Assembly (NCBI GenBank): GCA_028583405.1
Contig: CM053258.1
Location: forward strand, 1,370,824 to 1,434,823
Origin: Pogonophryne albipinna
Taxonomy: Eukaryota; Chordata; Actinopteri; Perciformes; Artedidraconidae
Reading direction: 5' to 3'
Length of the DNA stretch: 64,000 nucleotides
Below the pieces are notes generated by a model that saw only the letters and a program-made list of their open reading frames with translations, ran no database searches and was not told where the DNA came from. Position numbers and translations under genes: made by a program. This document shows positions 25,901-35,229 of the stretch, piece by piece (position 1 is the stretch's first letter; each line of letters begins with the position of its first letter).

Positions 25901-28900
25901 ATGTTCAGGTGTATATCAGTATGTAGTGTCTCTACTTTAAAGAGTCCTCTCCTGCTGATGTTCAGGCGTATATCAGTATGTAGTGTCTCTACTTTAAAGA
26001 GTCCTCTCCTCCTCCATGGCAGAAAATGAGCCTGACTCACGTTCAGAGTTCTCTTCATCATTGTATAGTGATATCTACTCCAGTAGGTATAACTGATTAC
26101 CTGTGAGGTGTTCAGTGACGTGAACAACGATTTCTAAACCCTCCTCCTCCATGTTTCCCTCGTAGAACATCTCTGACTGTCGTTTGCTCCTCGGACGGTA
26201 GCTGTGGTCGGGAACATCGAACAGGAAGTCCGCCTCCCCGTCAATCTGAAACAAAGCAGCAGTGAGGACATTTTCACTTTATATCAAATGAATTAAACTG
26301 ATATTGTTATTATTTGTATTGATTTAATTTGGAAAACATGTCTTTATTATTTTTATTATTCCCTTTTAATATGGTTATTATTTTTATTAAAATGTCCAAT
26401 GTTATACTTTTTGTTTCTCATTTTAATTTTTTAATACATTTATTATTAGTTTTTCTTGATATAAAAAATAATGGGTTTTAGATTTATGGCATGTTTTTTT
26501 AAATATTATTACTGTATGTAAAAACAGTTTCTTAACTCATATCTATTTATACTAATATCATATATTTTTGCTTAAATAACCCTTAACTATCTTGATCTTT
26601 AATCGCTGGATGCTGTAGATATGGTTTGTTTAAATCAGATTATAATGAATATTTCTCTCGGATGTTAAAACGACGCACCTCTTCTCCTCCGTCGGTATAA
26701 GCCTCTTCAAAACCGTGGAACTTATGAATAAACGTTATATTCATGTGTCCCTGAACGGGCTTTCCATACACGTACCTGAGGGTGGAAACACACACAAGTG
26801 CAATGTTGAGGTTCTTGTACTTCTACTCCACTACAGTTCAGAGGTACATGGTGTAGCTACCCTGCAGTCTACAAAGTCATTCAAACTAGCTGCACCTTCA
26901 CCAGCTTTGAGAACACTTTCATGATCAATCATTATAAAACATATCATATATATTATTCTGAAATGGACCAATCTGCACAACGACTACTTTCACTGTCTTT
27001 CACTATATTTTGATGAGAATACTTTTCTACTTTCACTTGAGGAACATTTTGAATGCAGGACTTTGACTGTGATAGAGTATTCCTACACTCTGGTACTTCT
27101 ACTTTTACTCAAGTACAAGATCTGAGTACTTCTACTTTTACTCAAGTACAAGATCTGAGTACTTCTATCATTACTCAAGTACAAGATCTGAGTACTTCTA
27201 CTTTTACTCAAGTACAAGATCTGAGTACTTCTACTTTTACTCAAGTCCAAGATCTGAGTACTTCTACTTTTACTCAAGTACAAGATCTGAGTGCTTCTAC
27301 TTTTACTCAAGTACAAGATCTGAGTACTTCTACTTTTACTAAAGAACAAGATCTGAGTACTTCTACTTTTACTCAAGACCAAGATCTGAGTACTTCTACT
27401 TTTACTCAATTACAAGATCTGAGTACTTCTACTTTTACTCAAGAACAAGATCTCAGTACTTCTACTTTTACTCAAGTACAAGATCTGAGTACTTCTATCA
27501 TTACTCAAGTACAAGATCTAAGTACTTCTACTTTTACTCAAGTACAAGATCTGAGTACTTCTACTTTTACTCAAGTCCAAGATCTGAGTACTTCTACTTT
27601 TACTCAAGTACAAGATCTGAGTGCTTCTACTTTTACTAAAGAACAAGATCTGAGTACTTCTCCTTTTACTCAAGACCAAGATCTGAGTACTTCTACTTTT
27701 ACTCAAGTACAAGATCTGAGAACTTCTACTTTTACTAAAGAACAAGATCTGAGTACTTCTACTTTTACTCAAGACCAAGATCTGAGTACTTCTACTTTTA
27801 CTCAATTACAAGATCTGAGTACTTCTACTTTTACTCAAGACCAAGATCTGAGTACTTCTACTTTTACTCAATTACAAGATCTGAGTACTTCTACTTTTAC
27901 TCAAGAACAAGATCTGAGTACTTCTACTTTGACTAAAGTACAAGATCTGAGTACTTCTACTTTTACTCAAGAACAAGATCTGAGTACTTCTACTTTTACT
28001 CAAGAACAAGATCTGAGTACTTCTACTTGTACTCAAGAACAAGATCTGAGTACTTCTACTTTTACTCAAGAACAAGATCTGAGTACTTCTACTTTAACTC
28101 AAGTACAAGATCTGAGTACATCTATTTTTACTAAAGTACAAGACCTGAGTACTTCTACTTTTAGTCAAGTACTAGATCTGAGTACTTCTACTTTCACTCA
28201 AGTACTAGATCTGAGTACTTCTACTTTAACTCAAGTACAAGATCTGAGTACTTCTACTTTTACTAAAGTACAAGACCTGAGTACTTCTACTTTTACTCAA
28301 GTACTAGATCTGAGTACTTCTACTTTTACTCAAGCACAAGATCTGAGTACTTCTACTTTTACTCAAGAACAAGATCTGAGTACTTCTACTTTTACTCAAG
28401 AACAAGATCTGAGTACTTCTACTTTTACTAAAGTACACGATCTGAGTACTTCTACTTTTACTAAAGTACACGATCTGAGTACTTCTACTTTTACTAAAGT
28501 ACAAGATCTGAGTACTTCTACTTTTACTCAAGTACACGATCTGAGTACTTCTACTTTTACTAAAGTACACAATCTGAGTACTTCTACTTTTACTAAAGTA
28601 CACGATCTGAGTACTTCTACTTTAACTAAAGTTAACGATCTGAGTACTTCTACTTTTACTAAAGTACACGATCTGAGTACTTCTACTTTTACTAAAGTAC
28701 ACGATCTGAGTACTTCTACTTTTACTAAAGTACACGATCTGAGTACTTCTACTTTTACTAAAGTACACGATCTGAGTACTTCTACTTTTACTCAAGTACA
28801 AGATCTGAGTACTTCTACTTTTACTCAAGAACACGATCTGAGTACTTCTACTTTTACTCAAGAACAAGATCTGAGTACTTCTACTTTTACTAAAGTACAC

Positions 28901-29723
28901 GATCTGAGTACTTCTACTTTTACTAAAGTACACGATCTGAGTACCTCTACTTTTACTAAAGTACACGATCTGAGTACTTCTACTTTTACTAAAGTACACG
29001 ATCTGAGTACTTCTACTTTACTAAAGTACACGATCTGAGTACTTCTACTTTAACTAAAGTTAACGATCTGAGTACTTCTACTTTTACTAAAGTACACGAT
29101 CTGAGTACTTCTACTTTTACTAAAGTCCACGATCTGAGTACTTCTACTTTACTAAAGTACACGATCTGAGTACTTCTACTTTAACTAAAGTTAACGATCT
29201 GAGTACTTCTACTTTTACTAAAGTACACGATCTGAGTACTTCTACTTTTACTCAAGTACACGATCTGAGTACTTCTACTTTTACTCAAGTACACGATCTG
29301 AGTACTTCTACTTTTACTAAAGTACACGATCTGAGTACTTCTACTTTTACTAAAGTACACGATCTGAGTACTTCTACTTTTACTAAAGTACACGATCTGA
29401 GTACTTCTCCTTTTACTCAAGTACACGATCTGAGTACTTCTACTTTTACTAAAGTACACGATCTGAGTACTTCTCCCAGCTCTGTGTAAATATTAAATAT
29501 GAAAACGTCCTCACTTTGCTGTGACGGAGCCTCGCAGGGTTTCTCCACGCAGGATAACACTCGGAGCGTTTGTCACCACCTCGAACTTCGGCAGATCTGC
29601 AAGAAGACGCACAACAGATAAATAAACATGAAAACAAATATTTCATCAAGTATTCAGTGTAGAAATATAGAAAGTGTACGTACCGTAATATAACACATGG
29701 AAACACTTCTCACTTGAGACCCT
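10832..29723 (-). CDS. cd109: CD109-like, N-terminal half (17 exons, partial gene)
   Basis: Gene-level entry for the minus-strand exon chain. CD109 is a cell-surface, GPI-anchored member of the alpha-2-macroglobulin/C3 family; mammalian CD109 is a TGF-beta co-receptor. The 17 exons total about 2.1 kb (about 700 codons), all with AG/GT borders and mutually compatible phases and no internal stop. They encode, in order, the end of MG2, MG3 (LPKFEV), MG4, MG5 ([12 protein letters not shown]), MG6 with a bait-like insert, [11 protein letters not shown]7 ([19 protein letters not shown]) and the start of CUB (AEGLEQSF). Missing at the 5' side are the signal peptide, MG1 and most of MG2, which should lie towards the N gap. 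Missing at the 3' side are the thioester domain and everything after it. CD109 is preferred over A2M or ovostatin because of close motif agreement and because the complementary C-half nearby ends in a GPI signal. The introns hold four minisatellite families. Confidence 0.88.
11548..11766 (-). CDS. cd109: cd109 N-half exon 16 (MG7)
   Basis: 73 codons. The end reads [19 protein letters not shown], matching the conserved MG7 phrase of CD109. Acceptor CTGTCTGCAG, donor AAG|GTGAAA; phase 0 on both sides. Confidence 0.92.
12552..12700 (+). mobile_element. hAT-type MITE fragment in intron
   Basis: Begins CAGGGGTGTCAAACTCAAGG followed by GGCCAAATCCGGCCCGC, a widespread vertebrate hAT-derived terminal sequence. 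Only one end is recognisable. Confidence 0.6.
12792..12905 (-). CDS. cd109: cd109 N-half exon 15 (MG7 start)
   Basis: 38 codons, containing [20 protein letters not shown], the signature start of MG7 (xPYSVIRGE in relatives). Acceptor CTCCTGCAG, donor GAG|GTCAGT; phase 0. Confidence 0.93.
13485..13602 (-). CDS. cd109: cd109 N-half exon 14 (end of MG6)
   Basis: Reads [20 protein letters not shown] then [11 protein letters not shown], the conserved PDSITxWxAxxFxxSExLGLG block. Acceptor TTTCGCAG, donor AAG|GTATTT. Completes a Gly codon from exon 13. Confidence 0.93.
13708..14255 (-). repeat. 72-bp minisatellite, about 7-8 units, intronic
   Basis: Same unit as at 8831-10306 in the opposite orientation, between exons 13 and 14 of the N-half. 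One unit at the end is truncated within the GAAGTCC word. Confidence 0.96.
14504..14621 (-). CDS. cd109: cd109 N-half exon 13 (after bait region, FPETWIW)
   Basis: Contains [16 protein letters not shown], the invariant phrase that follows the bait region in CD109. Donor AGG|GTAAAG. The acceptor is either of two adjacent CAGs (14622 or 14619), so the start may shift by 3 nt. Confidence 0.93.
14727..14796 (-). CDS. cd109: cd109 N-half exon 12 (bait-region neighbour)
   Basis: Reads [18 protein letters not shown], like the xCGLWVLTDANL block of CD109. Acceptor TTTCTGAAG, donor TTAC|GTAAGT; ends in phase 1. Confidence 0.88.
15755..15844 (-). CDS. cd109: cd109 N-half exon 11 (bait-like segment)
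   Basis: 30 codons ([20 protein letters not shown] ...). Sequence is poorly conserved, as expected for the bait region, but position and phase fit between exons 10 and 12. Acceptor TCACAG, donor AAG|GTTAGC. Confidence 0.8.
15930..18795 (+). mobile_element. Fish MITE carrying a 37-bp minisatellite (about 62 units)
   Basis: Starts CAGAGGTGGGAAGTAGTGGA. From about 16050 to 18372 it is an array of a 37-bp unit (TACCTGTACTTTCTACTTCT then TACATGTTGAACCCAAA), followed by a unique tail (CTCATTTCCCAAACAGCTGG ... AAGTACATTTCAAAGCC) and the other terminal region up to about 18795. The same composite element, including the unique tail, recurs at 42719-46316 and, inverted, at 50482-52519. It lies in the intron between exons 10 and 11. 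The unit variants ACCC, ACAC and ACTC are interspersed. Confidence 0.9.
18796..19424. other. Intron sequence, nothing recognised
   Basis: Part of the large intron between exons 10 and 11. I see no exon or repeat end apart from short AT-rich words. Confidence 0.5.
19425..19809. mobile_element. TTAA-flanked MITE
   Basis: Ends are inverted repeats: TTAAAGGTGGGGTCGGT at the left and ACCTACCCCACCTTTAA at the right (one mismatch over about 17 bp). TTAA at both borders fits a piggyBac-type target-site duplication, but the palindrome makes a TA-type insertion possible too. Length 385 bp; no transposase. Confidence 0.75.
20382..20531 (-). CDS. cd109: cd109 N-half exon 10 (MG6)
   Basis: 50 codons, including [18 protein letters not shown] and NDITMKT, matching the MG6 phrase IVGIVAVDKSVNLM...NDITM of CD109. 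Acceptor TTGGCAG, donor ACG|GTAAGA; phase 0. Confidence 0.93.
20570..20740 (+). repeat. Dispersed intronic repeat, copy 1
   Basis: About 160 bp (core TGATGGGATGGAGGA ... TCATGAATATA ... GAGAGACTGTCAGCAGA) also present at 37775-37940 and, inverted, at 60600-60770. Family unknown. It carries no obvious ends. Confidence 0.8.
21367..21540 (-). CDS. cd109: cd109 N-half exon 9 (MG5)
   Basis: 58 codons. [12 protein letters not shown] and [20 protein letters not shown] are hallmark MG5 phrases of CD109. Acceptor GTTTAAAG, donor CTG|GTGAGA; phase 0. Confidence 0.95.
22102..22164 (-). CDS. cd109: cd109 N-half exon 8 (MG5 start)
   Basis: 21 codons: [20 protein letters not shown] and I. Acceptor CTTCCTCAG, donor ATA|GTAAGT; phase 0. 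Confidence 0.92.
22236..22334 (-). CDS. cd109: cd109 N-half exon 7 (end of MG4)
   Basis: 33 codons beginning [20 protein letters not shown], matching the KAYFLGSKSS...FKSPS region of CD109. Acceptor GTTTTCAG, donor CAG|GTAAAT; phase 0. Confidence 0.93.
22489..22519. other. Perfect 12-bp-stem hairpin in intron
   Basis: GGATCGCGGAGA (22490-22501), loop AATGC, TCTCCGCGATCC (22507-22518): a perfect inverted repeat with GC-rich arms in otherwise AT-rich intron. The surrounding 150 bp (from about 22360) is unusually GC-rich and may be part of an unclassified MITE. Confidence 0.8.
23533..23808 (-). CDS. cd109: cd109 N-half exon 6 (MG4)
   Basis: 92 codons, the longest N-half exon. It starts [20 protein letters not shown] and ends NDTETLTID, matching the MG4 strand pattern (LTxxERRxxVxIxVTQR) of CD109. 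It has a charged insertion rich in Glu/Arg in the middle. Acceptor TTTTATAG, donor GAT|GTGAGA; phase 0. Confidence 0.93.
24139..24248 (-). CDS. cd109: cd109 N-half exon 5 (MG3-MG4 link)
   Basis: Reads [20 protein letters not shown] then [14 protein letters not shown], like the VLKPSLNFTATVKV boundary in CD109. Completes a Gly codon from exon 4. Acceptor TTTCAG, donor ACG|GTGAGG. Confidence 0.9.
24650..26010 (+). repeat. 57-bp minisatellite, about 24 units, intronic
   Basis: Unit contains GTGTATATCAGTATGTAGTG, TCTCTACTTTAAAGAGTCCT and CTCCTGCTGATGTTCAG. Because 57 is a multiple of three it gives 460-490 codon open frames on both strands that are not genes. It sits between exons 4 and 5. The same unit recurs at 39.0-39.8 kb and 55.7-59.5 kb, always in the same orientation relative to the cd109 strand. 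Confidence 0.97.
26101..26245 (-). CDS. cd109: cd109 N-half exon 4 (MG3)
   Basis: 48 codons plus one base. Begins [20 protein letters not shown] and ends [12 protein letters not shown], matching the INGSANFSF...VTVTESVTG region. It includes a basic RSKR tetrapeptide that resembles a furin site. Acceptor GTTTCAG, donor CACAG|GTAATC. Confidence 0.92.
26679..26775 (-). CDS. cd109: cd109 N-half exon 3 (MG3)
   Basis: Reads [19 protein letters not shown], the universal YxYGKPVxG motif of A2M-family MG3. Acceptor CCCTCAG, donor GAG|GTGCGT; completes a Lys codon from exon 2. Confidence 0.95.
26790..29478 (+). mobile_element. Fish MITE whose end has expanded into a 33-bp minisatellite (about 72 units)
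   Basis: About 26815-27100 matches the interior and 3' part of the unexpanded MITE at 2400-2955. From about 27100 the terminal word (ACTTCTACTTTTACTCAAGT followed by ACAAGATCTGAGT) repeats every 33 bp up to 29475. Later units change ACAAGATC to ACACGATC, and a few units have 1-bp deletions. The 661-codon open frame is an artefact of the 33-bp unit. It lies between exons 2 and 3. Confidence 0.93.
29515..29596 (-). CDS. cd109: cd109 N-half exon 2 (MG3 start)
   Basis: Contains [20 protein letters not shown] then RGSVTAK. The LPKFEV phrase marks the start of MG3 in this family. Acceptor TCTTGCAG, donor GCAAA|GTGAGG. Confidence 0.93.
29684..29723 (-). CDS. cd109: cd109 N-half exon 1 seen (end of MG2)
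   Basis: About 40 bp reading [12 protein letters not shown], which with exon 2 aligns to the SFQVSEYVLPKFEV junction of CD109. Acceptor TTTACAG (start uncertain by 2 nt), donor TACG|GTACGT. It is the most 5' exon found. Earlier exons should lie towards or beyond the gap. Confidence 0.75.
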
Positions 29724-29729
29724 CTGTAA

Positions 29730-30186
29730 ACACACAGATGATAAACATGTGTTATTAAGGTCACATTATGAACACTGCATGTTTTGAAATATACACTTTT
29801 TACACACATGTACAGTATATGTGTAAATATGTATGTTGCAATGTATTATATTTCTGGTGAATATTGGTCTGTATTATTATTTTTTTCTTCATCTACTAAA
29901 ATAGCATTTAATTTTTATAAAAAAATGTATTTATTAGTTATTTTCTTTACCTTAAAAAATGCTGAATTTGTTTATAAAATTCCGTGTTTTTTATGTTCAA
30001 TTAAACTTTAGATTTTATGTATTTGTTAATTTCTGCTCCTTGAAAAAAACTGCTTTCAGATTTCTTTAAAAATCATTTTCTTGTTTATATCAATACCGAA
30101 CAAACACTGCTCCCAAATGATTTGTATTCATTTATTTGTTTATTTATTCACCTAAAAAAGAACTTTTTGATGTCTTCTCTACATCA
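29730..30186. other. AT-rich flank, nothing recognised
   Basis: No further upstream cd109 exon could be read between exon 1 and the GC-rich array, although the signal peptide, MG1 and MG2 are still missing. Confidence 0.5.
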
Positions 30187-30458
30187 ACATGTGTCCCCGG
30201 TGTGTCCCCGGTGTGTCCCCGGTGTGTCCCCGGTGTGTCCCCCCGGTGTCCCCCCGTGTGTCCCCGGTGTGTCCCCGGTGTGTCCCCGGTGTGTCCCGGT
30301 GTGTCCCCGGTGTGTCCCCCCGGTGTCCCCCCGGTGTGTCCCCGGTGTGTCCCCGGTGTGTGTCCCCGGTGTGTCCCCGGTGTGTCCCCGGTGTGTCCCC
30401 GGTGTGTGTCCCCGGTGTGTCCCCGCTGTGTCCCCGGTGTGTCCCTGGTGTGTCCCGG
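30187..30458. repeat. 11-bp GC-rich array abutting the gap
   Basis: Tandem GTGTGTCCCCG with slipped variants. It gives Pro/Cys/Val frames on + and Thr/Gly/His frames on -, none of them genes. It runs directly into the N block. Confidence 0.95.
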
Positions 30459-31458
30459 NNNNNNNNNNNNNNNNNNNNNNNNNNNNNNNNNNNNNNNNNN
30501 NNNNNNNNNNNNNNNNNNNNNNNNNNNNNNNNNNNNNNNNNNNNNNNNNNNNNNNNNNNNNNNNNNNNNNNNNNNNNNNNNNNNNNNNNNNNNNNNNNNN
30601 NNNNNNNNNNNNNNNNNNNNNNNNNNNNNNNNNNNNNNNNNNNNNNNNNNNNNNNNNNNNNNNNNNNNNNNNNNNNNNNNNNNNNNNNNNNNNNNNNNNN
30701 NNNNNNNNNNNNNNNNNNNNNNNNNNNNNNNNNNNNNNNNNNNNNNNNNNNNNNNNNNNNNNNNNNNNNNNNNNNNNNNNNNNNNNNNNNNNNNNNNNNN
30801 NNNNNNNNNNNNNNNNNNNNNNNNNNNNNNNNNNNNNNNNNNNNNNNNNNNNNNNNNNNNNNNNNNNNNNNNNNNNNNNNNNNNNNNNNNNNNNNNNNNN
30901 NNNNNNNNNNNNNNNNNNNNNNNNNNNNNNNNNNNNNNNNNNNNNNNNNNNNNNNNNNNNNNNNNNNNNNNNNNNNNNNNNNNNNNNNNNNNNNNNNNNN
31001 NNNNNNNNNNNNNNNNNNNNNNNNNNNNNNNNNNNNNNNNNNNNNNNNNNNNNNNNNNNNNNNNNNNNNNNNNNNNNNNNNNNNNNNNNNNNNNNNNNNN
31101 NNNNNNNNNNNNNNNNNNNNNNNNNNNNNNNNNNNNNNNNNNNNNNNNNNNNNNNNNNNNNNNNNNNNNNNNNNNNNNNNNNNNNNNNNNNNNNNNNNNN
31201 NNNNNNNNNNNNNNNNNNNNNNNNNNNNNNNNNNNNNNNNNNNNNNNNNNNNNNNNNNNNNNNNNNNNNNNNNNNNNNNNNNNNNNNNNNNNNNNNNNNN
31301 NNNNNNNNNNNNNNNNNNNNNNNNNNNNNNNNNNNNNNNNNNNNNNNNNNNNNNNNNNNNNNNNNNNNNNNNNNNNNNNNNNNNNNNNNNNNNNNNNNNN
31401 NNNNNNNNNNNNNNNNNNNNNNNNNNNNNNNNNNNNNNNNNNNNNNNNNNNNNNNNNN
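30459..31458. other. Assembly gap of exactly 1000 N
   Basis: Exactly 1000 unknown bases, a round number typical of a nominal scaffolding gap, so its true size and the relative orientation of its flanks are not established. It separates the N-half and C-half cd109 blocks. Confidence 0.98.
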
Positions 31459-32262
31459 ACACCAAACAGATCATGCATTTTAGACATTCCTCATATCCCT
31501 CTGTTTCAGCCTGTTAGAGAAACGCTGATTCTGGATCAGTAGCTTTAAAAAAAAAAAAAAAAAGGTTAGCTCTGAGTGTTAGCGATGCTAATGTAAACAC
31601 AGACCATATTACGTCCAAAACAGTCGGGCATTGTTTCTGATAGCAACGTTTCTGATAGTGCCGTGGGTCCACATTTCATATCGGACGCAAATCTGGATCA
31701 GCTCCGTTGTTCCCCCGTTTTTAGAGATTTGGGTACGGAGGAAAAGAGAGAGGGTTTTATGACACACCGAGCACAGGTCTTTATGTATTAATGACATAAT
31801 AAAAGGGCATTTTGCATGATAGCAGACCTTTATAATCTGTTAGAAACATTTCTTAACCTTCAATCTCAGGATCCATGTATCTGTGATCCTCTCCAGAATG
31901 GAAGGAGTCATCACATACAGAGCATCAACTAGTTCCTGAGCAGTGTCCTTCACATGCTGATATCCAAGAGAGGGAGTTACACAGTCACAAGATGGAGGAA
32001 TAGAAAGCAGTATTCAATGTTTACTTCAGATTAGCTCCACGTCAGAAATGAGCATGCTTGATGTCTATCTCCATAGAGGCTGAATCATCATGTTAATCAC
32101 ATAGCTATCATCTGCCTCAAACAGTCCTGATGCTCTTCTAGGTAATCACACATCCTGTCATGTTCACAGCTACAGTTGGGATACCTTTGTTAGCATGTTA
32201 CTCTCATATTGGAAGAGTACTTTCACTATTTTCCCAACAGTATCCATCCTCTCTCTCCCCAG
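31459..32262. other. Right flank of gap, no exon found
   Basis: Contains a poly-A run (about 31546-31563) and otherwise unique sequence. The thioester exon (GCGEQ-type motif) expected upstream of the exon at 32263 was looked for in this stretch and not seen. Confidence 0.5.
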
Positions 32263-32491
32263 GCTCTCAGCGTTCGTGCTGCGATGTTTCCTTCAGGCGC
32301 GGCCCTTCATCAGCATCGACCCCTACGTGCTGCAGAAAGCTGCTGTTTGGCTGAGGGTCCAGCAGGGGGATGATGGGAGATACCTGGAGCCGGGGAGGGT
32401 GATTCACTCCGGGATGCAAGGAGGCCTCGATGGCCCCGTGTCCCTCACTGCCTACGTTTTAATCGCCCTGCTGGAAGACAGCGACATCAGG
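32263..32491 (+). CDS. cd109: cd109 left-arm exon a (thioester domain)
   Basis: Reads [20 protein letters not shown] and later [20 protein letters not shown], then AYVLIALL: conserved helices of the TED. Acceptor CTCCCCAG, donor AGG|GTGAGA. The Trp codon preceding LSAF would be split with the missing upstream exon. Confidence 0.95.
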
Positions 32492-32861
32492 GTGAGAGGA
32501 GAAACACTTTCTTGTCAGTATATTTGAATATCAGTTGATAACGGTTTCTCCTTCGGGCTCTCGCAACACGCTCACGATGCGTAGTTCTTTTGGAAAACAT
32601 ATTTTTCTTTTAGCCTATTTACCTCGTTAACCTAAATAATACTCATTACATTGACACATGCATTATTTGGTTGTTGATAATGTGTTAGCAACCCCCAAAG
32701 ATGTATGATTTCACTGCTTTCATAGGAGCTCATACCCCTCCTTAGCTCCCATTGGCTCCCACATAACCAGTTGCGATCCTAGAGTCTGTGGGGGCCCCAG
32801 GCAAACATTCACTGGGGGCCCCGCGAACCAGCTTTTCATCACCACGCACAACCGGCAGCTG

Positions 32862-33074
32862 ATATAAGATGTTACATGCTTCATCACACTGTGTCCTCAT
32901 GTTTCTGCTGATGCCCTGCTCTCTGTCTCACAGGCTGAGTACGGCGGTCAGGTATCTTCTTCTCTAATATAAGATGTTGCATGCTTCATCATCACACTGT
33001 GTCCTCATGTTTCTGCTGGTGCCCTGCTCCTTGTCTTGCAGACTGTGTACAGCGGTCAGGTATCTTCTGCTCTG
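32862..33074 (+). repeat. Tandem duplication of an exon 5' border
   Basis: A block of about 105 bp (ATATAAGATGTTACATGC ... GGTCAGGTATCTTCT) occurs twice, at 32862-32966 and 32967-33074. It covers the intron end, the acceptor and the first roughly 30 bp of exon b. The first copy has an acceptor (TCTCACAG) and reads AEYGGQ before a GT, so it could act as an 18-nt in-frame mini-exon. Confidence 0.85.
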
Positions 33075-33213
33075 GAGTTCCTGGAGACTCGTCTGGCTCT
33101 CGGTGTTTCCAGTAACTACAGCCTCAGTCTGCTTTGCTACGCCCTCGCTCTGTCCAACAGCTCCACCGCAGAGACGGCTCTGAGCCAGCTGATTGGACGA
33201 GCTGAGATGAGAG
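33042..33213 (+). CDS. cd109: cd109 left-arm exon b (thioester domain)
   Basis: Reads [20 protein letters not shown] then [17 protein letters not shown], matching the ESIHFLES...DNYTLALITYAL region of CD109. Acceptor GTCTTGCAG, donor GAG|GTACCA. Confidence 0.95.
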
Positions 33214-33629
33214 GTACCATATATGTGTGTGTGTGGCCTAGTATTACTATCCTTGTATGGACCTAAATATGTTTACACAGTCACGTGTGTGGACTCGCCT
33301 CCCTTATGGGGACATAATGGAGGTCCCCACAAGGGGAATCATTAATTTTAGGGTAAAGACTTGGTTAGGGTTAGGCAGGTGTTGGTTATGGTTAAGGTTA
33401 GGATAATTCTCCAGGAAATGCATGTAAGTCAATGTAATGTCCCCTGAAGTGATGTATACATGGTAGCTGTGTGTGTGTGGTGTGTGTGTGTGGTAGTAGT
33501 AGTAGTATTCCAGTCTTTGACAGGCTCTCAATTTTTTTTTAAAGTTGAAAATTAAATACAAAACTACATTTGCAGGAATATGACGGGGAAAAAATTGGCC
33601 TCCTCACTCTTTCTCTCCTCTGTGAATAG

Positions 33630-33820
33630 ACGGTGTCCCGATGTGGTCTTCGTCTGACGCCGGCGTGTCTTCATCGTGGCAACCTCTCTCCGCCGACATC
33701 GAGATGTTGTCGTACGTTCTGTTGACTCAGCACAAACTGGGCCTCATCGCAGACGGGATAAAGATCATGAAGTGGCTCGGCACTCAGAGGAACCACCTGG
33801 GGGGATACGGGACCACGCAG
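33630..33820 (+). CDS. cd109: cd109 left-arm exon c (thioester domain)
   Basis: Contains [34 protein letters not shown] and [16 protein letters not shown], the conserved TED phrases around SWQPxSxDIE and RNxLGGxxxTQ. Acceptor GTGAATAG, donor CAG|GTGAGA. Confidence 0.96.
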
Positions 33821-34005
33821 GTGAGATACTAAACCTCAGAAAACATCAACACCATCAGCGAATTCATCCACTAACGAGTACTCGGTGTGTCAAAGCCTGA
33901 TATATCTTCTTCTTCTGTTCCATTAAACTCTGCATATTGTCCCAAAACTATTCAAATCACATCGTTGTTGCACCGTGAACACACACTGTAGTTTATTTTG
34001 ACTTA

Positions 34006-34007
<2 letters not shown>

Positions 34008-34090
<83 letters not shown>
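34008..34090. repeat. CA microsatellite
   Basis: (CA)n with a short interruption, in the intron between exons c and d. Confidence 0.97.
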
Positions 34091-34092
<2 letters not shown>

Positions 34093-34816
34093 TACTGCTG
34101 CCACAACTACTCACAGAAGCACAACATATAGATGTAAAGCAGCCTTGGGTCCCTTGAAAGGCGCTATAACATTTTTATCTATTACTATTATTATTAATCC
34201 GCCGCTGAAATGAGTCCCTAAATAATAACTGGAACAAGAAATATGGATTAATACGCCACTGAAAATAGACCCTAAAATATACTTTCTTGAGCTCCAAATG
34301 TGGATTCACCTGCATATGAACATAATTCCCAACAAACACTCATTGGAGCATCAAATGTGGATTATTTACATTTTTACCAGATGATGGATTTTGGTCTGGA
34401 TCTGAAGTTATCCAAGAAACAAGCTGAGCAAATGTAGTCGGGAAACGCAGGTTTCTTAATGTGAAACTGCTTTCTTTTTTCGCGGTTTTTATGGTTTCAA
34501 TGAGCGACAGAACGATTTGTGTCTTGGGAGGTCTGGATCTTAACTTATCAAAGTAGAGAAAGACGAGAACACTTATTATTTTTTATGTGAAACGTCTTCA
34601 GGGTTTTTAGAGTCAGAAGATGACACATGGTGCGTTGAAGGCCTAACAACACACACGTGTTTCCTCATGAAGGACACGATACAAACATCTCCAGTAAAAA
34701 CCAAATGAGCATTCCTGGAAAATGAAAGGGAGAAATTCCCATCCGTGTCACTGCAACAGGAGTCTGTGGTTTGTGTCATCAGAAGGAAAATGTGGCCGTC
34801 TGGGAATGTGGTGAAT

Positions 34817-34978
<162 letters not shown>

Positions 34979-35229
34979 AAATGACAGATGCTACATACTC
35001 AGATCTAAATATTGTGTCAGTGGCCCCGTTGAATGAAGCTTCTTCTCAGCCTTTGTCGGCCAAAAAATGACTCTATTCGTCCTCATAAACAGATGCACAG
35101 ATGTGGGCATAAACACACAAAATGACACAGCTGTAAGCAGGAAGTGAGCGGTGGCAATCAAAGCTAAAGTCTGTCAGCGGCTGAAGATTTTTGGAGCATT
35201 CATGTGTAATGGTGTATCCTCTCTCTCAG

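Noticed and set aside
24638..26127. Open frames of 463 and 494 codons on opposite strands
   Set aside because: They are translations of the 57-bp minisatellite, whose length is a multiple of three. The peptide period of 19 residues equals the DNA unit, and both strands are equally open.
27053..29038. 661-codon repetitive Ser/Thr-rich open frame (mucin-like appearance)
   Set aside because: It is the 33-bp MITE-derived array read in frame, has no signal peptide, lies in a cd109 intron and loses frame at 1-bp deletions without any other sign of coding use.
10832..29723. Assignment to A2M, ovostatin or complement C3 instead of CD109
   Set aside because: Motif agreement is closest to CD109 (for example [19 protein letters not shown] and [10 protein letters not shown] context), and the matching C-terminal block ends in a GPI signal, which the secreted relatives lack.
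30122..31542. Open frames of more than 400 codons around the gap
   Set aside because: They consist of unknown residues from the N run plus an 11-bp GC-rich repeat.
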